Assembly (NCBI RefSeq): GCF_002155685.1
Contig: NZ_MUYK01000002.1
Span: 124,001 to 188,000, forward strand
DNA: 64,000 nt
Reading direction: 5' to 3'
Source of the DNA: Erythrobacter colymbi
Lineage (GTDB): Bacteria > Pseudomonadota > Alphaproteobacteria > Sphingomonadales > Sphingomonadaceae
The number at the start of each line of letters is the position of its first letter. The stretch's first letter is position 1. The notes under the pieces were generated by a model. The model worked only from the letters and a program-made list of their open reading frames with translations, was not told where the DNA came from and ran no database searches. Position numbers and translations under genes: made by a program. Of this stretch, positions 19,723 to 27,386 are shown piece by piece.

Positions 19723-20898
19723 ATGGCGGGATATTTCCAGAAACTGATGCGCGATCTCGAATCGCCGGTCGAGGTGCGGCGCTTCGGCTCGGGGTGGTTC
19801 GCGGGCTTCTTTGCGCTGCTCTTCGCGATCAGCGGCTTTGCGATGGTGACCGCGCTCAAGTTCCCTGCGGTCTTCACTACTCCCGAACTCCAGATCATCC
19901 GCGACTGGGCGGGCTTCCGCACCGCGATCCACGTGATGCTGCTGTCGAGCTATGCGCTGGCGCTGCTCAGCCTGCTGCTGCGGCCGAGGAAGGTGCTGGG
20001 CATGACCGCGCTGATGATCGGTCTGGCCGCCACCCTGCTCGGCGGGGCGACGGTCGAGGGCGAGAGTGCCGGCGGGTGGGGCATGTTCTTCGGGCTCGAT
20101 TTCTTCGTGGTCAACCTGCTCGCCACCGGCTTCATGTTTGCGCCGCTGGAACGCTTCGTGCCGCATCGCCGGCAGCAGCGCCTGTTCCGCCACGAATGGC
20201 GCGAGGATCTGTTCTACTTCCTCGTCAGCACGATGTTCGTGCAGGTGCTCGCCTTCCTGACGCTCGCGCCCTCGCAGATCATCAACGCCAACACGAATAG
20301 CTGGGATGCCTTCCGCGCGGGTGTGGCGGGCCTGCCATGGGTGGTGCAGTTCGCCATCGTGCTCGTCGCCTCGGATTTCCTGCAATACTGGTATCACCGC
20401 CTGTTCCACCAGATCCCGTTCCTGTGGGGCTTCCACGCGGTGCACCACAGCGCCAAGTCGATGGACTGGCTCGCGGGCTCGCGGATGCACATCGTCGAGG
20501 TGGTCGCCTTGCGCGCCGTGACCTCGCTGCCGCTGTTCACGCTGGGCTTCGATGCCGCGGTGATGCAGGCCTATATCGGCTTCATCTATGTCTGGTCCTC
20601 GCTGCTCCATGCGAATGTGGGCGGGGACTTCGACCGGCTCGGCCACTGGATCGCCACGCCGCGCTTCCACCACTGGCACCACGGGCTGGAGCGCGAGGCT
20701 TTCGACGTCAATTTCGCGATCCACTTCCCCTGGATCGACAAGCTGTTCGGCACCTTCCACCTGCCCGAAGGCCGCTGGCCGAAGGATTACGGCATCCCCG
20801 AGGATGTGCCGACCGGCTATGGCGGGCAGTTCCTCTATCCCTGGACCCGCACCGGCAAGAAGCTCGACGAGAGCGGCGGGGCCGAGCCGGCGGAATAA
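19723..20898 (+). CDS. Sterol desaturase/fatty acid hydroxylase family membrane protein (first copy)
   Basis: A 391-residue membrane di-iron enzyme. Several hydrophobic segments lie in the N-terminal half (for example FAGFFALLFAISGFAMVTAL and VMLLSSYALALLSLLL). The histidine clusters of the family follow: YHRLFHQ, FHAVHHS and FHHWHHG. Members hydroxylate or desaturate lipid chains and carotenoid-like substrates at the inner membrane. Which lipid is modified here cannot be told. The C-terminal region (GGQFLYPWTRTGKKLDESGG) is soluble. Start at the ATG 19723, after a gap containing GGAAA-GAAT-TTTCC. A second, shorter member of the same family lies at 23991-24812 on the other strand. Confidence 0.9.
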   Translation: MAGYFQKLMRDLESPVEVRRFGSGWFAGFFALLFAISGFAMVTALKFPAVFTTPELQIIRDWAGFRTAIHVMLLSSYALALLSLLLRPRKVLGMTALMIGLAATLLGGATVEGESAGGWGMFFGLDFFVVNLLATGFMFAPLERFVPHRRQQRLFRHEWREDLFYFLVSTMFVQVLAFLTLAPSQIINANTNSWDAFRAGVAGLPWVVQFAIVLVASDFLQYWYHRLFHQIPFLWGFHAVHHSAKSMDWLAGSRMHIVEVVALRAVTSLPLFTLGFDAAVMQAYIGFIYVWSSLLHANVGGDFDRLGHWIATPRFHHWHHGLEREAFDVNFAIHFPWIDKLFGTFHLPEGRWPKDYGIPEDVPTGYGGQFLYPWTRTGKKLDESGGAEPAE

Positions 20899-20925
20899 TT
20901 TTTCGCCCAGAAAGTTTGGGGCGCC

Positions 20926-20952
20926 TGTCGAATCCGGCTTGGCATCCGCGTC
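20926..20952 (+). promoter_or_regulatory. ECF42-type sigma promoter before the YCII gene
   Basis: TGTCGA at 20926-20931 and CGTC at 20949-20952 are separated by 17 bases. From memory, the ECF42 sigma group recognises TGTCGA around -35 and CG(A/T)C around -10. The match lies about 50 bases before the YCII-domain gene, whose partner downstream is an ECF42-type sigma factor, so autoregulation is likely. Confidence 0.7.
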
Positions 20953-21001
20953 TCCGTATCAGAGCCTTGCCATCCCGGCGGGCCGATGACGGAGACGACC
21001 C

Positions 21002-21361
21002 ATGCAGTTCATGCTGATGATCAACGAAGACGAAAGCCCCTATGCGGGCGAGGGCGGGGCGGCGCTGCTCGAGGCAACGCTGGCCGGGCACATGAAGCTG
21101 GCCGAGGATCTGGTCGCGGCGGGCGTGCCCTTTTCGGGCGAGCGGCTGAAGCCCGCCTCGACCGCGACCACCGTGCGCTCCGACAACGGCGTCGTCACCC
21201 TGCATGACGGCCCGTTTGCCGAGACCCACGAGGAGCTCGGCGGGTTCTACATCATCGATGTCGCCAGCCTCGACGAGGCGCTGGAATGGGCCAAGCGGAT
21301 CCCGGTGCCCAAGGGCGGGGTCGAAGTGCGCCCGGTGTGGCAGATGGGGGCGGAAGGCTGA
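21002..21361 (+). CDS. YCII-related (DGPF domain) protein
   Basis: A 119-residue protein of the YCII/DGPF family, a ferredoxin-like fold. It starts MQFMLMINEDESPY and carries the diagnostic HDGPFAETHEELGGFYIIDV. The biochemical function of these proteins is not established, but they are recurrent genetic partners of ECF42 sigma factors. The ECF42-type sigma gene follows at once here, overlapping or 23 bases away depending on its start. A GGAG ribosome site precedes the ATG, and the ECF42-type promoter upstream would drive both genes. Confidence 0.92.
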   Translation: MQFMLMINEDESPYAGEGGAALLEATLAGHMKLAEDLVAAGVPFSGERLKPASTATTVRSDNGVVTLHDGPFAETHEELGGFYIIDVASLDEALEWAKRIPVPKGGVEVRPVWQMGAEG

Positions 21362-21384
21362 GCCACGCGCGCGCCGAGGCGATC

Positions 21385-22584
21385 ATGGCGGCGCGGCCCC
21401 GCGTGGTGGCCGCGCTTGCCGCACAGCTTCGCGATCTCGATGCGGCGGAGGAGGCCTTTGCCGAGGCCGCCGCATCCGCGCTCGCGCTTGCCGAGGCCCC
21501 GCGCGATCTCGCCGCATGGCTCTTCGTCGCGGGCAAGCGCCGCGCGCTCGATACCCTGCGCAAGGCGCGGGGCGAGGCGCGCAAGGTTGACGCATTGGCG
21601 GAGGTCACCGACATGGCCGATATCCTCACGCTCCCCGAGCCGATCCCCGACGAGCGGCTGCGGCTGCTGTTCATCTGCTGCCACCCCGCGCTGGGAGCCG
21701 AGGTGCGCGCCGCGCTGGCCTTGAAAGTGATCTGCGGGCTGCCGGTCGGGCGGATCGCGCAGCTCTTCCTCGTCAGCGAGCCCGCGATGCTCCAGCGCAT
21801 CACCCGCGCCAAGGCGAAGGTGCGCGAGGCGGGGATCGCCTTCGAACTGCCCCCGCGCCGCGACTGGCCCGAGCGGCTGGGCGCGGTGCTGCTGGCATTG
21901 GAGCTCGCCTTCACCGCCGCCTATGCCGATGCGGGCGGCGAGCTGTCGGCCGCGCTGCCCGAGGATATGGACGCCGATCTTGGCGGCGAGGTCGAGCGGC
22001 TGGCGCTGCTGGTCGCCGAGCTCCTGCCCGAAGAGCCCGAGGCGCTAGGCCTTGCCGCGCTGGTGCTGCTGGCGCGATCGCGGGCCGGGGCGCGGCTGGA
22101 CCGAGCGGGGGCGATGGTGCCGCTCTCGCAGCAGGACTGCGCGCAATGGGATTATGCGCGGATCGACCGCGCGCGCGGGCTGATGGATGCCGCGGTACAG
22201 GCGGGGCAGTCTGGGCCATATCAGGTGATGGCCGCGATCCAGCTCGCCCACGCGCGCCGTGCTTTTGACCGGCGGGTGGAGTGGCCTTCGGTGCTGCGGC
22301 TCTACGATGTCCTGCTCGCGCTGCGCCCCTCGCCGATGGTGGCGCTGAGCCGCGCGCTGGCCGTGGCGCAGGTCGAGGGAGCTGCGGAAGGCCTGGCCCT
22401 GATCGATGCGCTTCCTGCCGAGCGGCTTGCCCTCGCGCGGCCCTACCATGTCGCCCGCGCCGATCTGCTGGCGCGTGTCGGGCGAGGGCAGGAGGCGGCG
22501 GCGGCGCTCGATGCGGCGCTCGCGCTCGATCCCCCGCGCGCCGAGCGATTGTGGCTGGAGCAGCGGCGGACAGCGCTCGCCTGA
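21385..22584 (+). CDS. ECF42-type RNA polymerase sigma factor with C-terminal TPR-like extension
   Basis: A 399-residue sigma factor, about twice the length of a classical ECF sigma. The N-terminal sigma2 region has RDLDAAEEAFAEAA and a basic GKRRALDTLRKARGEA segment. Sigma4 follows with CCHPALGAEVRAALALKVICG and a helix-turn-helix (GRIAQLFLVSEPAMLQRITR). From about residue 160 there is a helical, TPR-like domain (YQVMAAIQLAHARRAFDRR, GQEAAAALDAALALDPPRAE), typical of ECF42 and needed for their activity; no anti-sigma gene is present. The ATG at 21385 has a GAGG ribosome site five bases before it. A GTG at 21337 or a CTG at 21358 would add 8-16 residues of helix and cannot be excluded. Confidence 0.88.
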   Translation: MAARPRVVAALAAQLRDLDAAEEAFAEAAASALALAEAPRDLAAWLFVAGKRRALDTLRKARGEARKVDALAEVTDMADILTLPEPIPDERLRLLFICCHPALGAEVRAALALKVICGLPVGRIAQLFLVSEPAMLQRITRAKAKVREAGIAFELPPRRDWPERLGAVLLALELAFTAAYADAGGELSAALPEDMDADLGGEVERLALLVAELLPEEPEALGLAALVLLARSRAGARLDRAGAMVPLSQQDCAQWDYARIDRARGLMDAAVQAGQSGPYQVMAAIQLAHARRAFDRRVEWPSVLRLYDVLLALRPSPMVALSRALAVAQVEGAAEGLALIDALPAERLALARPYHVARADLLARVGRGQEAAAALDAALALDPPRAERLWLEQRRTALA

Positions 22585-22662
22585 CCGACCACTGGCACGG
22601 CCTGTCGCGTGCGGCGCACCGAGGTTAGGGTCCGAGGCTGGCAACCCGCCTAGCCCGGCAGC

Positions 22663-23403
22663 ATGAACATCCAGCCCCGCCGCTTTCACGCCCCCGATGC
22701 CGATCACATGGCGGCCTTCCGCCCCTTCGCCCGGCCCTTCATCGCCAAGCCTTTGGCCGAGACCCTGCGCGCCCATATCGAGGCGGCGGCGTTCCCCTGT
22801 GTCGGAGCCAAGTCCGCGCTCGCGCAGGACGGCCTGAGGATCGAAACCGCGCGCGCCATCACCGATGACCGCGGCGATGCCCGCATCCACGGCGCGCTTG
22901 CCGCATGGAGCGCCGTGGATGCCGCCGACACGCCCGAGTTCCGCAGCTTCGCGGTGGTGTTCGAAGGCCCGCGCACCCTCGACGAGCGCGGCTTCGAGGC
23001 AGCGCTGTGGGAACGCCTCAGCCGTCTCGCCGCGCTCGACCGGGCGGCAGGCTTTGCGCCCGAGCCCGGTTTCAGCAGCGATCCGGTCGACGCCCATTTC
23101 GCGCTGAGCTTCGGCGGCAAGGCCTATTTCGCGGTCGGCCTCCACCCGCACGCCTCGCGCCGGGCGCGGCGGCTGCCGTTTCCGGCGATCGTCTTCAACC
23201 TCCACGAACAATTCGCCCGCCTGCGCGCCGAGGACCGATACGAGCGGATGCGCGCGGTGATCCTTGCCCGCGACGCGGCCTGTGATGGCGCGCCCAACCC
23301 GATGCTCGCGCGCCACGGCATGGTGAGCGAGGCGCGGCAGTACAGCGGGCGTGCGGTGGGCAAGAACTGGGTCTGCCCCTTCGCGCCGGGCGAGCCCGCA
23401 TGA
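22663..23403 (+). CDS. YqcI/YcgG family protein (GntA-like heme-dependent N-oxygenase candidate)
   Basis: A 246-residue protein of the YqcI/YcgG family. Diagnostic stretches are FPCVGAKSAL, FRSFAVVFEGP, ALSFGGKAYFAVGLHPHASR, LPFPAIVFNLHEQFARLR and the C-terminal SEARQYSGRAVGKNWVCPF. One family member, GntA of guanitoxin biosynthesis, is a heme enzyme that N-hydroxylates a guanidino group; most others are uncharacterised. The conserved HPHASR and FNLHEQF histidines are possible heme ligands or active-site residues. Its stop overlaps the start of a DUF1989 gene (ATGA), so the pair is translationally coupled. The substrate is unknown; guanidino or amino compounds are an inference from both families. 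Confidence 0.85.
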   Translation: MNIQPRRFHAPDADHMAAFRPFARPFIAKPLAETLRAHIEAAAFPCVGAKSALAQDGLRIETARAITDDRGDARIHGALAAWSAVDAADTPEFRSFAVVFEGPRTLDERGFEAALWERLSRLAALDRAAGFAPEPGFSSDPVDAHFALSFGGKAYFAVGLHPHASRRARRLPFPAIVFNLHEQFARLRAEDRYERMRAVILARDAACDGAPNPMLARHGMVSEARQYSGRAVGKNWVCPFAPGEPA

Positions 23404-23987
23404 CGCAGCGCATCGCGCCGCGCAGCGGCACCGCCTTTCGCATTGCGCGGGGCGACATCCTCACGGTGATCGACCCCGAGGGCGGGCAGGTGAGTGACCT
23501 CGTCGCCGTGGCCGATGGCGATCCGAGCGAGATCATCTCGAACGGGCGCACCTTCGATTACGAGGAGACCCTGCGCCTCACCACCGGCGCAAGGCTGTGG
23601 TCGAACCGCTCGCGGGTGATGCTGACGATCCTCGAAGACACCGCGCCCGCGCACGACTTTCTGCTGACGCCGTGTTCGGTCGACACTTTCCGGCATTTCT
23701 ACCCCGACAAGCCGGTGCATCGCGGGTGCTTCGGCAACCTCGCCGAGGCGCTGGCGCCGCATGGCGTCACCCCCGACATGATCCCTTGCGCGTTCAACGT
23801 CTTCATGAACGTGACCTTCGCGCCCGACGGCAAGCTTGCGGTGCTGCCGCCCGAGACCCGCGCGGGTGATTACATCCGGCTGCGCGCGGAGATGGACCTC
23901 GTGATCGGGCTGACCGCGTGCTCGGCCTATGCCTCCAGCGGCGGGACCTTCAAGCCGATCGACTATCGCGTGGAACGCGCGGGATGA
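23400..23987 (+). CDS. DUF1989 (urea carboxylase-associated) protein
   Basis: A 195-residue protein of the DUF1989 family, with DPEGGQVSDLVAV, TFDYEETLRLTTG, GCFGNLAEAL and CAFNVFMNVTFAPDGKLAVL as characteristic pieces. Cys and His residues in HDFLLTPCSVDTF, HRGCFGN and LTACSAYASSGG may form a metal site. Two DUF1989 proteins together form carboxyguanidine deiminase in guanidine-degrading bacteria; here there is one, coupled by a four-base overlap to a YqcI/YcgG gene, and no urea or guanidine carboxylase is in the window. The pairing suggests a two-step reaction on a nitrogen compound. Confidence 0.88.
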   Translation: MTQRIAPRSGTAFRIARGDILTVIDPEGGQVSDLVAVADGDPSEIISNGRTFDYEETLRLTTGARLWSNRSRVMLTILEDTAPAHDFLLTPCSVDTFRHFYPDKPVHRGCFGNLAEALAPHGVTPDMIPCAFNVFMNVTFAPDGKLAVLPPETRAGDYIRLRAEMDLVIGLTACSAYASSGGTFKPIDYRVERAG

Positions 23988-23990
23988 GAC

Positions 23991-24812
23991 CTATTCGGCG
24001 GGTTCCGCCACAGCCTCGGGCGCGCGGCTACGGGTGGTGACCTCGCGGAAGGTCTCGCGGTAGCGCGGGTGCTCGGTGCCCATCCAGCGGTCCCAGAAGG
24101 TGAAGTAGAAACCGAAATTGTGGCCCGAGGAATGGTGCAGGTCGTGGTGCGTGGTGGTCGCGATCCAGCTCGTCCACGGATTGTCGACCCAGCCTGCCGG
24201 GAACAGCTCGCTGCCCGCATGGGCCATGACGTTGCGGATCATCTGGTGCCAGATGAAGAACAGGATCGCATAGCCCGCATAGGCGATGCCGAGCTGGCTG
24301 GTGACGAGAAGGAACACCGGCACGAAGGCGACCTCGATCACCGCCTCGGTCATGGTGAAGCTGTAGGCGGTCCACGGCGTCGGCGTGCGCGACTTGTGGT
24401 GGTGAAGGTGCGTCGCCCGGAACAGCCGCTTATGGTGCATCGCGCGGTGCGCCCAGTAGAACCACGCGTCATGCGCGATCACCATCAGCGCGAACTGCCA
24501 GATGATGGTCCACAGCGCCGCGTCCCTGATGGTGAGCAGGATCAGTCCGCTCTGGCGCCCTGCGAGGATCGCGAGCGTCACGACGGCATAGACGCCCACG
24601 GTCCGCATCGAGGACAGCAGCTCGCGCGTGTAGTCGGCGCGGGTGGGCCGGCGCCCGCGCTGGATCTTCCGGTTCTCGGCAAAGCCGCGGAAGACCAGCA
24701 GCAGCAGCGTCAACGCGCCTGCCGCGATCAGGTAGCGGCTGAGATCGAAATAGAGCACCCGCGTCATGTGCTGGGTGACGAGGTCGATCACGGAAGGCGC
24801 TGGGGCGGACAT
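23991..24812 (-). CDS. Sterol desaturase/fatty acid hydroxylase family membrane protein (second copy)
   Basis: A 273-residue membrane di-iron enzyme with the full histidine set: HDAWFYWAHRAMHH, HLHHHKSRTPTPW and THHDLHHSSGHN. Hydrophobic segments (YLIAAGALTLLLLVF, VGVYAVVTLAILAG, IIWQFALMVIA, EVAFVPVFLLVTS) precede or separate them. It hydroxylates or desaturates a lipid at the inner membrane; the substrate is unknown. It ends three bases from the DUF1989 stop in convergent orientation. It is shorter than the copy at 19723 and the motif sequences differ, so the two are distinct subfamilies and not a recent duplication. Confidence 0.9.
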   Translation of the reverse strand: MSAPAPSVIDLVTQHMTRVLYFDLSRYLIAAGALTLLLLVFRGFAENRKIQRGRRPTRADYTRELLSSMRTVGVYAVVTLAILAGRQSGLILLTIRDAALWTIIWQFALMVIAHDAWFYWAHRAMHHKRLFRATHLHHHKSRTPTPWTAYSFTMTEAVIEVAFVPVFLLVTSQLGIAYAGYAILFFIWHQMIRNVMAHAGSELFPAGWVDNPWTSWIATTTHHDLHHSSGHNFGFYFTFWDRWMGTEHPRYRETFREVTTRSRAPEAVAEPAE

Positions 24813-24848
24813 GGGGCGGAGTCATAACGCAAAACCATCAAATGATCA

Positions 24849-25769
24849 TCACCTGATCGCGCGCCTTCTGCGTAGCCACAGGATCGCCCAGTCGCCGCGC
24901 TGGAGCCTCGCGGCGAGGCGGAAGCCGGCAAGGGCCATCGCGCGCCGCACCGCCGCTTCCTGCTCGCCCGCCAGCAACCCCGCCAGCAGCAGGTGGCCGC
25001 CCGGCGGTACGGCCTTGCCGAAATCGGGGGCGAGGCTCACCAGCGGCCCGGCGAGGATGTTGGCGATCAGCAGATCGTAAGGCCCGCGCACCTGAAGAAG
25101 CGGATCGTCCATGCCGTCGGCGATAATCATCACCGCCTCGCCTGCGCCGGCACCCATCGTCACGCCGTTGAGCGCGGCGTTCTCCTCGACCACGCCGGTG
25201 CAGACCGGATCGATATCGGTGAGGGTGAGGGTGATCCGCGGCCACAGGGCAAGGGCGGCGAAACCGAGCAGGCCCGTGCCCGTGCCGATGTCGGCGACAT
25301 TGCGCGCGATCACGCCGCTCGCCTTCATGTGCCCGAGCATTTCAAGGCAGCCGGCGGTGGTCTTGTGCTGGCCGGTGCCGAAGGCCTGGCTGGCGGGGAT
25401 CACGAAGTCGATGAGGTCAGGATCGGCGGGATAATCGGGCGTGTGGACATGGAACCGCCCCGCGCGGATCGGCGGCGCATTGTGCTGGCTGAGGGTGACC
25501 CAGTCCTCGGGCGGCAGTTCCTCGACGGTGATCTTGGGCGCGGTGCCTTCGAACAGTCCCGCGAGCGCGGCCTTCTCGGCCTTGCCGGGCTTCCTCGGAT
25601 ACCAGCCCTCGAGCACCCAGTCGTCGGGCCGGTCCTCCGCCACCTCGCGCCCGGCGATGACGAGCTCGAAGTCCCAGTCGTCGATCAGGTCATGCGCCAG
25701 CAGCGCGGCCTGCACGACCGGCTTGGGGGCGAAGGCGGAGAGTTTCCACGTCGTGTCAGCGGACGCCAT
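24849..25769 (-). CDS. prmA: Ribosomal protein L11 methyltransferase PrmA
   Basis: A 306-residue methyltransferase that trimethylates ribosomal protein L11. The N-terminal substrate-recognition domain (WKLSAFAPKPVVQAALLAHD) is followed by the PrmA hallmark FVIPASQAFGTGQHKTT, the SAM motif VADIGTGTGLLGFAAL, and the NPPF-like motif IANILAGPLVSLAPDF. Length is normal. The ATG at 25769 was chosen; a TTG four codons upstream would overlap the neighbouring SDR stop. It lies directly downstream of the SDR gene on the same strand, with one base between, and is probably cotranscribed. Confidence 0.95.
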   Translation of the reverse strand: MASADTTWKLSAFAPKPVVQAALLAHDLIDDWDFELVIAGREVAEDRPDDWVLEGWYPRKPGKAEKAALAGLFEGTAPKITVEELPPEDWVTLSQHNAPPIRAGRFHVHTPDYPADPDLIDFVIPASQAFGTGQHKTTAGCLEMLGHMKASGVIARNVADIGTGTGLLGFAALALWPRITLTLTDIDPVCTGVVEENAALNGVTMGAGAGEAVMIIADGMDDPLLQVRGPYDLLIANILAGPLVSLAPDFGKAVPPGGHLLLAGLLAGEQEAAVRRAMALAGFRLAARLQRGDWAILWLRRRRAIR

Positions 25770-25770
25770 G

Positions 25771-26496
25771 TTACCTGACAAAGCTCGCTCCGTTGGCGTC
25801 GATCACGGCGCCGGTCATGCTGGGGGGCGCGTCGAGGGCGCAAAAGGTGATGATGCTCGCGATCTCGTCCGGGGTGGCGACGCGGCCGAGCGGGATGTCC
25901 GCGAGCAGCCCCGGGCCGCCGCGGCTGGCGAGGTAATCGTCCGCCATCGAGGTATCGGTGAAGCCGGGGGTGACGGCAAAGCTCAGGATGCCGTCCTTGG
26001 CATAGGCGCGGGCGATGGTCTTGTGCATGCCCACCATCCCGCTCTTGGCGGCGGCATAGTGCCAATGCGCCGGGCTGTCGCCGCGATAGGCGGCACGGCT
26101 GGCGACGTGGACCAGCCTGCCCGCAAAGCCGCGCTCCTGCCAGTGCAGCACCGCAAAGCGCGAGAGCTGCGCCGCGCTGGTGAGGTTGACCCTGACGGTA
26201 TCCTCCCACGCATCGAGCCATTCGATGTCGGAGCGCTCCAGCCGGTTCGCCTCGAACCGCCCGGCGTTGTTCACCACCACGTCGATCTCGCCGTCCGCGA
26301 TGTCGAGCGCCTGATCCCACAGCGATTGCACGCTCAGCGGATCGCCGAAATCGGCCGCGATGATCGGCGCTGTGCCCTGACCTGCGCCGTGAACGCGCGA
26401 GGCATGGCCGATGACCTTTGCGCCGCGCGCGGCCAGCGCCTCGAGCGCCGCCCTGCCAATTCCGCGGCTTGATCCGGTTACAAGAATGTGTCCCAT
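25771..26496 (-). CDS. SDR-family oxidoreductase
   Basis: A 241-residue short-chain dehydrogenase/reductase. It has the cofactor motif TGSSRGIGRAAL near the N-terminus, VVNNAG, and the catalytic set Ser (HVASRAAY), Tyr and Lys (HYAAAKSGM). IDANGASFVR near the end replaces the more usual DGG segment. The first residues MGHILVTGSSRGIG fix the start at the ATG 26496; the open frame upstream is not family-like. It resembles 3-oxoacyl-ACP reductases, but this does not set a substrate. It is divergent from sdhC and runs into prmA. Confidence 0.9.
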   Translation of the reverse strand: MGHILVTGSSRGIGRAALEALAARGAKVIGHASRVHGAGQGTAPIIAADFGDPLSVQSLWDQALDIADGEIDVVVNNAGRFEANRLERSDIEWLDAWEDTVRVNLTSAAQLSRFAVLHWQERGFAGRLVHVASRAAYRGDSPAHWHYAAAKSGMVGMHKTIARAYAKDGILSFAVTPGFTDTSMADDYLASRGGPGLLADIPLGRVATPDEIASIITFCALDAPPSMTGAVIDANGASFVR

Positions 26497-26606
26497 GCAA
26501 TCGCCTATCCGAAACTTTGCAAGCCATGTCCACCATGTCGCCGCTTGCCTCATGCGTCAGCCGCGCTAAGTGGGAGGGCCTTGAACAGGGACCAAACGGG
26601 ATCACC

Positions 26607-26987
26607 ATGAACCAAAGACCGCTCTCTCCCCACCTCCAGATCTGGCGCTGGGGGCCGCACATGCTCGTATCGATCCTCCACCGCGCAACCGGCGACGGCA
26701 TGGCGCTGGTTGGCCTGGGTGTGCTGGTATGGTGGCTGGGCGCGCTCGCGAGCGGGCCGGAAGCCTATGCGGGCTTCCAGGGTGCGATGGGTTCGCCCCT
26801 TGGCATTCTGGTGCTGGTGGGCCTCAGCTGGGCCTTCTTCACCCACATGATGAGCGGGCTTCGCCATTTCGTGCTCGATATCGGCGCGGGCTACGAGCTC
26901 GACACCAACCGCATGTGGTCGGTCGCAGCGCCGGTCATCGCGATTTTCTGCACTGCGGCCTTCTGGGCCGTGGTCCTGCTGGGCTGA
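26607..26987 (+). CDS. sdhC: Succinate dehydrogenase cytochrome b556 subunit SdhC
   Basis: A 126-residue membrane anchor of complex II. It has the family signature RPLSPHLQIWRWGPHMLVSILHR in its N-terminus (written here in parts: RPLSPHLQIW, SILHRATG), three membrane helices, and the heme-ligand region MMSGLRHFVLDIG. It takes part in ubiquinone reduction in the inner membrane. The ATG at 26607 was chosen because RPLSPHLQIW must be near the N-terminus. First gene of sdhC-sdhD-sdhA, with 12 bases before sdhD. Confidence 0.95.
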   Translation: MNQRPLSPHLQIWRWGPHMLVSILHRATGDGMALVGLGVLVWWLGALASGPEAYAGFQGAMGSPLGILVLVGLSWAFFTHMMSGLRHFVLDIGAGYELDTNRMWSVAAPVIAIFCTAAFWAVVLLG

Positions 26988-26999
26988 GGAGCGCACGAC

Positions 27000-27386
27000 A
27001 TGGGTAACGGAACCTCCATCGGCCGCGTGCGCGGGCTCGGCGCGGCGCACCACGGGGCGCATCACTGGCTGCTCCAGCGCTTCACCGCGATCGGCAACAT
27101 CGTGCTGATGACCTGGCTGCTGGTCAGCCTCGCGACGCTGGGCGATTATGGCCATGCCACCGTCACCAAGTGGCTCTCGCAGCCGGTTTCGGCGACCGCG
27201 ATGATCCTGCTGGTGATCAGCCTGTTCTGGCACGCCCGCCTCGGGCTTCAGGTGCTGATCGAGGACTATGTCCACGATGCCGGCACCAAATTCGGGTGCC
27301 TGTCGGCGCTCAATCTTGCAACCATCGGCGGCGGCGCCTTCGGGATTTTCAGCGTCGCCGCGCTCGCATTCGGAGGTAACGCCTGA
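27000..27386 (+). CDS. sdhD: Succinate dehydrogenase hydrophobic anchor subunit SdhD
   Basis: A 128-residue membrane protein with three hydrophobic helices. [20 protein letters not shown] opens the first helix, and [19 protein letters not shown] carries the conserved His and the DY motif of SdhD, near the heme and quinone site. It anchors the flavoprotein/iron-sulfur arm to the inner membrane. The stop overlaps the sdhA start by one base (TGATG), so the two are coupled. Confidence 0.95.
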   Translation: MGNGTSIGRVRGLGAAHHGAHHWLLQRFTAIGNIVLMTWLLVSLATLGDYGHATVTKWLSQPVSATAMILLVISLFWHARLGLQVLIEDYVHDAGTKFGCLSALNLATIGGGAFGIFSVAALAFGGNA

